Positions 46,720 through 58,724 of a DNA stretch of 64,000 nt are shown one piece after another. Position 1 is the first letter of the stretch, and the number at the start of each line of letters is the position of its first letter. This stretch comes from Aphrophora alni (taxonomy: Eukaryota; Arthropoda; Insecta; Hemiptera; Aphrophoridae): assembly GCA_963513935.1 (NCBI GenBank), contig OY740765.1, positions 71,148,253 through 71,212,252 on the forward strand, read 5' to 3'. The notes under the pieces are model-generated. The model saw only the letters and a list, made by a program, of their open reading frames with translations, did not search any database and had not been told where the DNA came from. A program made the position numbers and the translations under genes.

Positions 46720-47029
46720 AAAACTCGGCTCCTGAAAATGCTTCAAACGTCAAATGTTCGAAACTTTAAGCGCTTAATACACCTAAACGAGTAGGTTTAC
46801 AAAGAATAACCAAGAATAAAAAAAAACTTAATATTTTCTACAAAATTCAATAACGCCACAAAATAGGGGTCCCCATAAGAAATTAAAAAGTTGGTAACCA
46901 TATTGGAGAATGGTGGTTAATTTTCAGAATTTGTAAAACATATTTTTAAGTTACCGTATATGAAAAACAGCTGTCCCATATTTAAAGTTTTTCACCAGAT
47001 TAATAGTTTACGATATACCAATAGTACCC

Positions 47030-47580
47030 ACAATAAAAGAATCACTCTATGAAAATATCACTACTTAATCACCACATGTGATGTGTTAAGACATAAATAG
47101 TGCTTACAAATTGGACACACATCCTTAACTATGCTGATACAAGCAAAGATTTGGCTATACTTTATTCCTAGGTAAATTTAGACTCATTAGATCTTAAAGA
47201 TTTGAAGGATAATGGCTACATAAGTGCAACACATTCTATAACAAGGAATCATGAATACTAGAGTGTGTAATGCTTAATAACACTTAATTAGTCCACGCAC
47301 ATCGCGCACACGTTCTTGACTATTTTCTCACATGGCTAGATTTAGCTGTACTATATATAATTCCAGAAAACGTTCAGAAACTATCCCGTGGAGATTTGAA
47401 TGCCGACAGCAGTGCCAATAGGCTACAAATATGCAACGTATTCTTTAATTAATGAAAATCATTGGACTGTGTTCCATAACATCACATGTATTTAAACTGT
47501 GCACACATATTGGGCACAAATCCTTGGCTATGCTCACTCTAACTACTATAAACCTAATTTATAACCTAACGCATTTTGGT
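47030..47580. repeat. degenerate ~240-bp tandem repeat, second block
   Basis: Units share TTGG.CACA.ATCCTT..CTATG, a later GAGATTTGAA.G, GGCTAC(A).ATATGCAAC and ATTCTATAACA. This is the same family as 45945-46430. Confidence 0.55.
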
Positions 47581-47589
47581 GACTGTAAC

Positions 47590-47809
47590 GGAAAATTAGG
47601 TACTGTGAATACATAGACAGACCCTAAACTCAACATCAAATACACACACGTACATAAAATAATATAATATAATAAGTACCGTTAATACATTGACGACCTT
47701 TAACCTCACTCTTAAATACACTCACATAGGCAAAATAAAGCTATTAAAATAACATAAAGAGATTATCAAGATAAAATGAAAATTACTCTACCTAATTTAT
47801 AAGATTTAC

Positions 47810-47871
<62 letters not shown>

Positions 47872-48190
47872 GCTCTGTAAATACATGGACAGACCTTTAA
47901 CCTCACTCTTAAATACACTCACACAGGTAAAATAAAGCAATAAAAATAATACAGTGCTACCAAGCAAAAAATACTCTGCTTTTAAGATTTTGTTTGATAC
48001 TGTTAATTCCTAGACAGACTCTCTCTCTCACACACTCACATCCAAATACTCATACAGAGTACACATTTATACACATACAAACATACAATCAGACAACACA
48101 ATTATAGCAAAAAAAATAACATAAAAACTTATTAAACTAAAATAAAGATTTCACTACATTTACAACTAGATTTCACTGCCTCTGTAGGTT
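47590..48190. repeat. degenerate ~200-bp tandem repeat with (TA)n
   Basis: Units share TACTGT.AATACAT.GACAGACC, TTTAACCTCACTCTTAAATA, CACTCACA.AGG.AAAATAAAG. Starts lie near 47595, 47672, 47872 and 48000. A pure TA run lies at 47812-47868. Confidence 0.7.
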
Positions 48191-48194
48191 AAAT

Positions 48195-48840
48195 TCGCCC
48201 ATAGTCTATGGTTACACAATCTAATTTGGCATGTTTGTACGTAGCCTTTATTCAACTCATTTTAAAATCTTTTATTTGCTAAAACTGTTACGTTCTGGAG
48301 AAAATAATCGAGTATAATCAGGTACCGTAGGCCTAATCATTTTCTTTACCAACAGATTCAACCAGGGATTCAAGAACATAATCTCAGAATAAGAACTGTT
48401 GGTGTCTAGATAGAAATAGATTAGAAATGCTGGCGATGCTTGTCATTCCTTCAGCCTCCAGGTCTATCTATTGTCTATTTTTAAGCAATGAACATGACCA
48501 TGCAATTACTAATTAGATTGAAGTTGATTTCTTCTTGGGAACAAATTAAACTCTAAATACGCAGAACGTTGAGTTATATCGGCACGTACGGCTTTTACTT
48601 ATGAAAGATTAAAAAATTCTTCGAAAAATAAAACTTATTGCTTCAATGTTGTAATACTTTGGTGTCTCATGATTCTTGGTATTGACGTCAGTTTATTAAA
48701 ATTATTTCAATCCTGGACGGCCTACCGAAACATTCGTATTTTCTCACATTTCACTTATTTTTTATTATTATTTTTTTCAAAAAACCTAGGGAACAACTTT
48801 CTGTATTTCTTAGTGTCACCAGATGAGAAACACAATTACA
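48195..48840. other. no gene seen
   Basis: AT-rich sequence. The 62-residue frame at 48669-48857 is hydrophobic and unrecognised. Confidence 0.35.
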
Positions 48841-48842
48841 TA

Positions 48843-48905
48843 CTGATGATGGTATAAGAAATATCGAAACAGCTGTAATGACAGAATAAAAAACCTTCTA
48901 ATTAG
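48843..48905 (+). ncRNA. hammerhead-like core motif (weak)
   Basis: CTGATGA (48843-48849), T, a GGTAT stem strand, an AAGAA loop, the partner ATATC, then GAAAC (48866-48870). This is the order CUGANGA, stem II, GAAA of hammerhead ribozymes. I could not see convincing stems I and III. Hammerheads are known in terminal repeats of Penelope-like elements, and an AGAATAAAAAACC end follows. Treat as a motif match only. Confidence 0.25.
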
Positions 48906-48909
48906 ATAG

Positions 48910-50745
48910 TATGCTGGCCTCACCCACTGCAACTCTTTTGATACGAAGACAACTTTTTTAAGGCTTCTTAATTGTTAAGTAATTCCTACTCATAAAATTT
49001 GATTGAAAACGACTCCAAACAAGCCATTTAAAACATAAGGGAGAAATAATATGAATAAAGGAAAAGTAGAATACTAAAAAAAAAAAAATGTTGAAATATA
49101 ATAGTCATATGTTTGTAAAAACCGTACTGAATAATTACATAAACGAAGACAATCTTATCTAACATATATACATAAAAAACGTAATTATGTGCAAACATGG
49201 CGAAAAAATCAACTAAAAACTACAGCCTACTTCCTTCTTGTTAAACTTTATAAGAAATAGCGAATCAGTCGATAGAGTAATCAGCAAAAAACAACATTAC
49301 GACATATAAAAAAGAACATAAACTATTGGTATGATTTAGAAAAAGAACACAACTATATGAATTGATTACTGATAAACGTAATCCATTAAGCTGTACAATA
49401 ACCAGCTATAAATGGTAACATCCTATAAACTTTAAACTAATAGACCTAAACAGTTAAATAGTACCAGCAATTTCATTAAATTTCGTTTCGCCATGCAGCT
49501 TTAAATTAGGAAAACACATAATTTGTATGTATAATAGCAAACATTAATGTAATTTGGTACCAGATTGGAAAAATTGCCTAATCGAGGACGCGTTTATGGC
49601 ACAAGCGCAAATTTATGCCTTTTTTAAACATATTTTTTGAAAGACAGCGTTCAAATTTTATTTACACATTTTGAAATGATATTTTTTGTGACGCTTTGTT
49701 TTAGTTGTTTTGGGGAATGTGTGAGTGAGAAACGCACAGGTTATTCAATTTGTATTGGTTCAAATAAGTTGCGTTCTCAAGTTAATAAATATTTATTTTG
49801 CTAAGACTTGTTTTCTCGTGCGATTTAACAATAATTTCAATGATTCTTGGTGCTAACTTTGTGTTATCTCTAGACGATAACGATAAGGTCACTCCTCTTT
49901 CCTCATTGACTAACTTACCCGCACCCAAGTTTATGACTTTTAACGAGTATCTGTAATATTCATTGCTTGTTCAACTTTTTAGGGTCTGTAGGTAAAACCA
50001 AGGATCCTTATAATTTCACGCGCCTGCCTGTCCATCTGTAAGTCACGACCCTTCTACACAAACGAGACGATAAATCCTATTTATTTCAAACTTCGCATTT
50101 ATATTCTTTGTATTGCCCTACATAGAGGAAAAATAAAGCGGACCTTTGAGTGATTAAGGGGCCAAAACTATCAAGTTGAAAACAAATTTTTAAAATATTA
50201 TGTGTGGGGTATGAAATAAAACTAGAAGTTATTCTCATCACAAATATATATGTTTATTTGACGAAAAAATTAACATGTTGGCGCATATTAATTATTTGGA
50301 ATTGAAATTAAATTGATGTGCGAAATCGTATATTACAGTTTTCTTGTATGACGAATACAACTTAATTTGACCACACAAAGAAATGCGTAACGTATAAGTT
50401 TAAAAGCAGTTTTTGTGAGATGTGAGACATCAATTCAGAAGTCATTAAAAGATGGATTTTATTTTCATTGATTTCTCTTTATTAGAGTCCGTAGGTAAAA
50501 CTAAGGACCTTTAGCCTATAATTTCACGCGCGTGTCTGTACAATATAAACTGCCACTTAAAAGACTTCGACTTTATATAAATAACTGTCGCTATATGATT
50601 CCGGACCCTAGGTCGTGTGGTTTTAGACCCTAAAAATTAAAAATTATGGTTGACTAAATTGCACTTTTTATAGATGTCCAAACAATCAATGTATCACCAT
50701 TTAGGTTGATTTATTACCACTGTTGAAATGGACAAAATTGTCCCA
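48910..50745. other. mostly no feature; one direct repeat pair
   Basis: GGTCTGTAGGTAAAACCAAG then GATCCTTATAATTTCACGCGCC (49983) recurs as GTCCGTAGGTAAAACTAAGG with CTATAATTTCACGCGCGTGT (50487). A family A fragment on the minus strand lies near 49570-49650. No gene was seen. Confidence 0.5.
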
Positions 50746-50749
50746 CTTG

Positions 50750-50960
50750 AAAATGCATTATGGGTTCGAGCGATGTTTGAATAAACTTTCTCATCCACCA
50801 ATTCACAATCGAAAAAAATTCGTTGCTTACATGCCAGTAAAAATTTTTATTGAACTTTTTATTACCCAGTCTTTGAAAACATATTTCAATATGACATGAA
50901 ATTGCTTCTCGTGTGCCATAAACACGTCCTCTCGAATTTCATTAAAATCAAGTTTTTAAT
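50750..50960 (+). repeat. interspersed repeat family A, partial
   Basis: ATAAACTTTCTCATCCACCA, then CATATTTCAATATGACATGA and GTGTGCCATAAACACGTCC match 5'-half blocks of the family. Confidence 0.5.
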
Positions 50961-51009
50961 GACGGGTGTTAAGGTTTTTGTAAAATATATTTCGTTTACT
51001 TGCGATATT

Positions 51010-54000
51010 GCACTAATGTCGATCTAGTGGGATTTCGATCTAGTGTAAAGTCGATCTAGTGTAAAGTCGATGTAGTGTAATGTCGACCTAGTGGGGTTTC
51101 AATCTAGTTTAATGTTGATCTAGCGTAATGTCGATCTAGTCTAATGTCGATCTATAGTAATGTTGAAGTCGTGTAATGTCAATCTAGTGTAAAGTCGATC
51201 TAGTGTAATGTCGATCTAGTGGAGTTTCAATCTAGTTTAATGTTGATCTAGCGTAATGTCGATCTAGTCTAATGTCGATCTATAGTAATGTTGAAGTCGT
51301 GTAATGTCAATCTAGTGTAAAGTCGATCTAGTGTAAAGTCGATCTAGTGTAATGTCGATCTAGTGGGGTTTCAATCTAGTTTAATGTTGATCTAGCGTAA
51401 TGTCGATCTAGTCTAATGTCGATCTATAGTAATGTTGAAGTCGTGTAATATCAATCTAGTGTAAAGTCGATCTAGTGTAATGTCGATCTAGTGGGGTTTC
51501 AATCTAGTTTAATGTTGATCTAGCGTAATGTCGATCTAGTCTAATGTCGATCTATAGTAATGTTGAAGTCGTGTAATGTCAATCTAGTGTAAAGTCGATC
51601 TAGTGTAAAGTCGATCTAGTGTAATGTCGATCTAGTGGGGTTTCAATCTAGTTTAATGTTGATCTAGCGTAATGTCGATCTAGTCTAATGTCGATCTATA
51701 GTAATGTTGAAGTCGTGTAATGTCAATCTAGTGTAAAGTCGATCTAGTGTAATGTCGATCTAGTGGGGTTTCAATCTAGTTTAATGTTGATCTAGCGTAA
51801 TGTCGATCTAGTCTAATGTCGATCTATAGTAATGTTGAAGTCGTGTAATGTCAATCTAGTGTAAAGTCGATCTAGTGTAATGTCGATCTAGTGTAATGTC
51901 GATCTAGTGGGATTTCGATATAGTATAAAGTCGATCGAGTGTAATATTGATATAGCGCAATGTCGATCTAGTGTAATGTCGAACTAGTGTAATGTTGATT
52001 TAGTGTAAGGTCTATCTAGTGTAATTACATTATTTCGATCTAGTGTAAAGTCAATCTAGTGTAAAGTCGATCTAGTGGGATTTCGATCTAGTGGAATGTT
52101 GATCTAGTGTAATGCCGATCTAGTATGATGTCGATCTAGTCTAATGCCGATCTAGTGGGATTTTGTGCTAGTGTATTGTCGCTCTAGTGGGATATCAATC
52201 TATTATAATGTTCGTCTAGTGTAATGGCTATCTAGTGGGTTTTCGATCTAGTTTATTGTTGATCTAGTGCAATGTCGATCTAGTGTAATGTTGATATAGT
52301 GTAAAGTTGATCTAGTGTAAAGTCGATCTAGTGTAATGATAATCTAGTGTAATGTCGATCTAGTGGGATTTCTATCTAGTGTAAAGTCGATCTAGTGGGA
52401 TTTCTATCTAGTGTAAAGTCGATCTAGTGGGATTTCTAACTAGTGTAAAGTCGATCTATTGTAATGTCGATCTAGTGTAATGTTGATCTATTGTATTGTC
52501 GATCTAGTGTAATGCCGATCTAGTGTGATTTCGATCTAGTTTAAAGTCGATCAGGTGTAAAGTCGGGATTTCTACCTAGTGTAAAGTCGATCTAGTGGGA
52601 TTTCGATATTGCGTAAAGTCGATCTAGTGTAATGATGATATAGTGCAATGTCGATCTAGTGTAATATCGACCTAGTGTAAAGTCGGGATTTCGATCTAGT
52701 GTAAAGTCGATCTAATCCAATGTCGATCGAGTGTAAATCCGATCTAGTGTAATGTTGATCAAGTGTAATGTCGTTCTAGTGAGATTTCGATCTAATGTAA
52801 AGTCGATCTAGTGTAAAGTCATTTAGTGTAATATTATTCTAGTGTAATGTCGATCTAGTGGGAATCGATAATGTAAATTCGATCTAGTATAATGATTATC
52901 TAGTGCAATGTCGATCTAGTGTAATATCGATCTATCGTAAAGTCGGGATTTCGATCTAGTGTAAAGTCGATCTAATTCAATGTCGATCTAGTGTAAGGTC
53001 GGGCTTTGGATCTAGTGTAAAGTCGATCTAGTGTAATGTGATCTATTGTAATGTTGATCTAGTGTAATGTCGATGTAGTGTAATGTGGATCTAGTGGGAT
53101 TTCGATCTAGTGTAAAGTCGAATTAGTCTGAAGTCGGGATTTAGATGTAGTGTAAAGTCGATCTAGTGTAATGTCGATCTAGTGGGATTTCGATCTACGA
53201 TCTAGTGTAATGTCGATCTAGTGGGATTTCAATATAGTGTAAAGTCGATCAAGTGTAATGTTGATCTAGTGCAATGTCGAACTAGTGTAAAGTTTCAGGA
53301 TTTCGATCTAGTGTAAAGTCGATCTAATCCAATGTCGATCAAGTGTAAAGTCGATCTAGTGTAATGTCGTTATAGCGTAATGTCGATCTAGTGGGATTTC
53401 GATCTAGTGTAAAGTCGAACTAGTGTAAAGTCGGGATTTAGATGTAGTGTAAAGCCAATCTAGTGTAATGTCGATCTAGTGGGATTTCGATCTAGTGTAA
53501 TGTCGGGATTTAGATGTAGTGTAACGTCGATCTAGTGTAATGTCGATCTAGTGGGATTTCGATCTAGTTTAATGTTGATCTAGTGTAATTTCGATCTAAT
53601 GTAAAGTCATTCAGTGTAAAGTCGATCTAGTGTAACGTCGATCTAGTGTATTGTTGTTCTAGTGTAATGTCGATCTAGTGGGATTTCGATCTACTGTAAA
53701 GTCGATTTAGTATAAAGTTGGGATTTCGATCTAATGTAAAGTCATTCAGTGTAAAGTCGAATAGTGTTTAGTCGATCTAGTGTAATTTTGTTCTAGTGCA
53801 ATGTCGATCTAGTTTAAAGTCGATCTAGTGAAATGTTGATCTAGTGTAATGTCGATCTATTGTAATGTTGATTTAGTGGGATTGGTATCTAGAATAAGTC
53901 GATCTAGTGTAAAATCGGGATTTCGATCTAGTGTAATGTTGATCGAGTGTAATGTCGATCTAGTGAGATTTCGATCAAGTATAACGTCCATCTAGTGTAA

Positions 54001-54100
54001 AGTCGATCTAGTGTAATGTTGATCTAGTGTAAAGTCGGGATTTCGATCTTGTGTAAAGTCGATCTATTGTGAAGTCGGGATTTCGATCTAGTGTAATGAG
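51010..54100. repeat. 16-bp satellite, ~3.1 kb
   Basis: The basic unit is TGTAATGTCGATCTAG, with TGTAAAGTCGATCTAG and TGGGATTTCGATCTAG as main variants. Almost 200 units follow each other with little interruption. Between about 51085 and 51900 they are arranged in a higher-order repeat. The key phrase TTGAAGTCGTGTAAT occurs at 51163, 51291, 51435, 51563, 51707 and 51835, that is, steps of 128, 144, 128, 144, 128. From 51900 on the variants are mixed without clear order. Each unit holds GATC and usually TCGA. Confidence 0.97.
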
Positions 54101-54109
54101 GGAGAACCA

Positions 54110-54395
54110 AGTTTTTGGTTTTCGAGATATTCAACATTCAATATTTTTAACTGTCGTTATTTTGAAAATGTACGAAGTAAAGTCACTGTTTTAAGTACAC
54201 AGAAAAAATTCGTATAATCAATATGAATTCAATATCGTATCTATTTCTAAAGTTATATTTTTTTAAAACATGGCGGATAAACAGGTAACCTAAGCGTTTC
54301 AGGACATATATTTGTAGGAAACCTTTTTCTCTATTGTGACCCAAGAAACCACCCCCTGAAGTTTGGCAACATAATTAAGATACATCCTGTATATA
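54110..54395 (-). repeat. foldback family D half-copy
   Basis: ATGGCGGATAAACAGGTAAC, CTAAGCGTTTCAGGACATAT and, further on, CCAAGAAACCACCCCCTGAA with GCAACATAATTAAGATACAT. The last part is the complement of 57913-57965, and the first resembles the arms at 38001-38547. It ends at a TACAGG-type terminus. Confidence 0.55.
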
Positions 54396-54880
54396 CAGGG
54401 CGTTCCAAAAGTGAGACCTGTCCCGTATTTTCTAACTTTTTTGATTTATGGTAATAAAAAATTTTTTATAACTTATATAATTATTAGTTGTCTTATCTAT
54501 AGTAGAAGGAAATTATATTATAAAAGTGATGTAACTGGGAAGTTGAATTTTATTCTTTTTATATTTGCAACTGAGTGGGAAACAGAAAAAATGAGCAAAA
54601 GCGGACTGGAGCTTCGTTAGAAAAGTGCGTAAAAGTTCATTTTTTATGCATTTTGAGTGCATCGCTACAGTATTTTTTAAATATCTCCAGCTCTATAGGT
54701 CGTAAAAAAAGAAAGAAAAAAAAAGAAGAAAATACTCGAAAATGAAGGGACTATCGAAATGGTAGACTATAGTAACATTAAGAGTAATTCCAAACATCAA
54801 AAAATTAAACTTTCCTTATTTAAGATTTTTTTCCCACTAACAATGTAACAAATCGGGTAAAAATCGTCACAGATCTTCAC
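54396..54880 (+). repeat. interspersed segment shared with 44810-45070
   Basis: After TATACAGGGCGTTCCAAAAGT the sequence GAGACCTGTCCCGTATTTTC, TTTGATTTATGGTAATAAAA matches the minus-strand segment at 44810-45070. The 69-residue frame here is probably a by-product. Confidence 0.4.
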
Positions 54881-55074
54881 GAAAATTGAACAAATTCTTT
54901 TTAAGGCCACAGTTGGCCATTTTTGAAAACAATTTTAAGCATTGTAATTTAATGAGAAATGGTCGTAGAGTAAACATTTCTTTTAATTGTCACTTGTTTC
55001 ACCTACTTTCTAGTGAAGATATTTTGGTTATTTGTTGCCTATATACCGTATTTTCTTACCACATTTCAGCCTTT

Positions 55075-56513
55075 GATAACCACTCTCTACACTCGTGTCA
55101 GTGTCTCGGCCCTAGCAAGCCTGGAAGCTGTACATATCTGAAGGAACCTCCACTCGCTACACTCGTGTCAGTGTCTCGGCCCTAGCAAGCCTGGAAGCTG
55201 TACATTACTTAAGGAACCTCCACTCGCTACACTCGTGTCATTGTCTCGGCCCTAGCAAGCCTGGAAGCTGTACATATCTGAAGGAACCTCCACTCGCTAC
55301 ACTCGTGTTAATGTCTCGACCATAGCGGGCCCAGAAGCTGTACATATCTGAAGGAACCTACACTCGCTACACTCATGTCAGTGTCTCAGCCATAGCGGTC
55401 CTGGAAGCTGTACATATCTGAAGGAACCTCCACTCGCCACACTCGTGTCATTGTCTCGGCCCTAGCGAGCCTGGAAGCTGTACATATCTGAAGGAACCTC
55501 CACTCGTGTCATTGTCTCGGCCCTAGCGAGCCTGGAAGCTGTACATATCTGAAGGAACCTCCACTCGCTACACTCGTGTCATTGTCTCGGCCCTAGCGAG
55601 CCTGGAAGCTGTACATATCTGAAGGAACCTACACTCGCTACACTCGTGTCAGTGTCTCGACCATAGCGGGCTTGGAAGCTGTACATATTTGAAGGAACCT
55701 ACACTCACTACACTCGTGTCATTGTCTCGGCCCTAGCGAGCCTGGAAGCTGTACATATCTGAAGGAACCTACACTCGCTACACTCGTGTCAGTGTCTCGG
55801 CCCTAGCGAGCCTGGAAGCTGTACATATCTGAAGGAACCTACACTCGCTACACTCGTGTCAGTGTCTCGACCATAGCGGGCTTGGAAGCTGTACATATTT
55901 GAAGGAACCTACACTCACTACACTCGTGTCATTGTCTCGGCCCTAGCGAGCCTGGAAGCTGTACATATCTGAAGGAACCTACACTCGCTACACTCGTGTC
56001 AGTGTCTCGGCCCTAGCGAGCCTGGAAGCTGTACATATCTGAAGCTGAAGGAACCTACACTCGCTACACTCGTGTCATTGTCTCGGCCCTAGCGAGCCTG
56101 GAAGCTGTACATATCTGAAGGAACCTCCACTCGCTACACTCGTGTCATTGTCTCGGCCCTAGCGAGCCTGGAAGCTGTACATATCTGAAGGAACCTACAC
56201 TCGCTACACTCGTGTCAGTGTCTCGGCCCTAGCGAGCCTGGAAGCTGTACATATCTGAAGCTGAAGGAACCTACACTCGCTACACTCGTGTCATTGTCTC
56301 GGCCCTAGCGAGCCTGGAAGCTGTACATATCTGAAGGAACCTACACTCGCTACACTCGTGTCAGTGTCTCGACCATAGCGGGCTTGGAAGCTGTACATAT
56401 CTGAAGGAACCTCCACTCGCTACACTCGTGTCAGTGTCGCGACCATAGCGGGCTTGGAAACTGTACATATCTGAAGGAACCTACACTCGCTACACTCGTT
56501 TCAGTGACTCACT
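55075..56513. repeat. 70-bp satellite, about 20 copies
   Basis: The unit is CTACACTCGTGTCAGTGTCT, CGGCCCTAGCGAGCCTGGAA, GCTGTACATATCTGAAGGAA, CCTCCACTCG. Early starts lie at 55087, 55157 and 55227 (70 bp). One unit near 55500 lacks CACTCGCTA. Two have an extra CTGAAG (56041 and 56257). Variant types recur every third unit between about 55620 and 56400. It is much richer in GC than its surroundings. The frame at 54886-55185 merely runs into it. Confidence 0.97.
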
Positions 56514-57905
56514 TTTGCTGGATCTCGTAACTATGATATCACATTTTCTTGGGAAGTAAGGATGTGAAATTATATTTTTTACACTAACTTTTTTCATCTT
56601 AGAGATGCCAGGTTGGTGCCATTACATGCGGAAATAAAATCTATAAAATAACGGCCAATGGTGTTATAAGTTGAATACCACACGAGACGTGAACAAAAAA
56701 CTGTTTAAAATGGTCGAATTTTTAACATTTTAAATTAGATTTTTCTGAATTTCAATAGGGTTCTATACGAGCACATTATAATCCCCATTACGAAATTTTG
56801 TTTTCCTATCTTAAATTTTGTGGCTGCCATCATGCTTACGTACAGACTAAAACGACGACGGATGGACGGCACGTCGAAAATCACTTTTTCGGTTCGTTAT
56901 GAAACGAGATCAGTCAACTTTTTTGCGCAAACTTCCCCTATACTTCGTATATTAGGTAATCAAAAAAACATTTAGAAAATAACTGTCTTCTAACATAAAA
57001 CAGATTAAACAGGTTTGTTTAACATTTACAAATAAAAATAAAATACTCTTTCTTGTTTTTTGAGTCGTAATGGGAGTGGAATACATCAGGGTGGGTTCAG
57101 GGATATATATTCTCTATAAAAAACGTGCCCTTCGTTTTGCGTCTGTCGTTCGGAATACAATTGTGTTTTTTTAAACACATTTATAATTTTGTAAAAGGAC
57201 GAGATATTGATACCAAATTTGGACGTATTTTGTATGCAACCTCATATGAGTAAAAATTAAGACTATTTTGTGCATTTTCTAAACAATGGTGGTCATATAT
57301 CTCAAAAACTGTAAATTATACCAAAAAAAAAATACGTGACTAAATTTATAGATCTTTTAATGGTTAACATGATGAAACCATCATAGATTTTTATTATCGG
57401 TTAACGGATAAAAATGATATATTGATAAATGAAATATTTCTTTGTAATACAACACCAAGAAATTCTTGATACCAGTTATTTATTACTGATGGGAAATCGT
57501 TAGATAAATCCTGTCACTGTGGTTAGTAAATAAAAATTTTATTATAATTTTGTTTGTAAATCGGATCCTAAACTCTAAAAAAAAAAAATGAAACTGTAAT
57601 TAATCGATGTTTTAGAGCTGAAAATTTCACAATTTTAACAACTTTTAAGAAAACTCATTTAAGCGTATATTTTTAAACGAACAAAGAATAAAATTATCTT
57701 AAAATGTAATTTTAGGCGTAATCCTACAATAAAAAAAAGATAGATTTATATTTTGAAAACTTTGACTAACACCTTCTGCGAGACCTTTTTTTGGACTTCC
57801 AAAATTAGACTGTATACAAAAAAAAATCAATTTTATCAATAGGCAAAGTAGACTACCATTTTTGTGATTTCCGATATTTATTCAAACGCTAGATAACCGT
57901 TCTGG
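56514..57905. other. no gene; repeat-derived traces
   Basis: Phrases such as ACCAAATTTGGACGTATTTTG and AACAATGGTGGTCATATATCTC (57210-57310) resemble family D. CCAGTTATTTATTACTGATG (57473) recurs near 58830. No gene was seen. Confidence 0.4.
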
Positions 57906-58085
57906 TACTTTACAGAGTGTTGCTTAATTATGTACCTAAACTTCAGAGGATGACTCATTGGGCCAAAATATGGAAAATTTCCTATAAACAAAAATTTGAT
58001 AATGTTGTTTCCTAAATCCGCCATTTTGTTTTTTACAAAAAACTGTACTTGTTTAGCGTATTATAAGGAGACAGCCTTCCCCTAA
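57906..58085 (+). repeat. foldback family D terminus
   Basis: TACAGAGTGTTGCTTAATTA, TGTACCTAAACTTCAGAGGA, then ATCCGCCATTTTGTTTTT match the complement of 54270-54395 and the arm at 38085. Confidence 0.55.
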
Positions 58086-58499
58086 TTAAAATAATACTGC
58101 AATTTTAGTATTATATATATATAATAATCTAATCTATTTGTGGTGATTCTTGTTACTACAAATCTAATCAATTTTTTTTGTTTACCAAAAACTCGAATAG
58201 GTTAGTATAGACCAGGTTATCATATATATTCAAAAAGACTTATGAAATTTTACAGTATGAAACCAATATAAGTTGATAAAGTAACGAGACAACCCGCTAT
58301 TAAATACAAAACAAAATTCTTGCAAGAGTGTTGAACTCTTAGCGGCGCGGTCTAGACCGTATGAATGGCAGTGGTGGGACTGAAAGTCACGGGTGATATT
58401 TTTGTTTCATGTGGCAGTAGAAATATGACATAACCTAAAAATATGCGCAAAAGAATTTTCTAGTTTTGAACTTGTAAAACAAAGAGAGGGTCCGTATAA

Positions 58500-58720
58500 G
58501 TACACAATTACCAAAAAAAAAACATTACTCTGGAAACATAAGATATTGAGTTCAAATTTCATATATGCATTTTTTTTATTTATTTTTTTTTGTTACGTTT
58601 TACAAGTGTACCAAAGACAAATACTTTATTTTATATATTTATTAAAAATAACGGCCGTTTAAAATATTTAATATCTCAAAAATCATTAATTTTACAAAAA
58701 ATTAAACAAAAAATATGTCC
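58500..58720 (+). repeat. foldback family D arm fragment
   Basis: AAGATATTGAGTTCAAATTT, GTTACGTTTTACAAGTGTAC, CAAAGACAAATACTTTATTT and AACGGCCGTTTAAAATATTT match 38130-38270. Confidence 0.55.
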
Positions 58721-58724
58721 CCTT

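Noticed and set aside
51010..54100. CRISPR-like array
   Set aside because: The 16-bp units are directly adjacent with no unique spacers, and the context is eukaryotic. It is a satellite.
54886..55185. 99-codon frame with a possible signal-like hydrophobic part
   Set aside because: It runs into the 70-bp satellite, and its upstream part has no recognisable homology.
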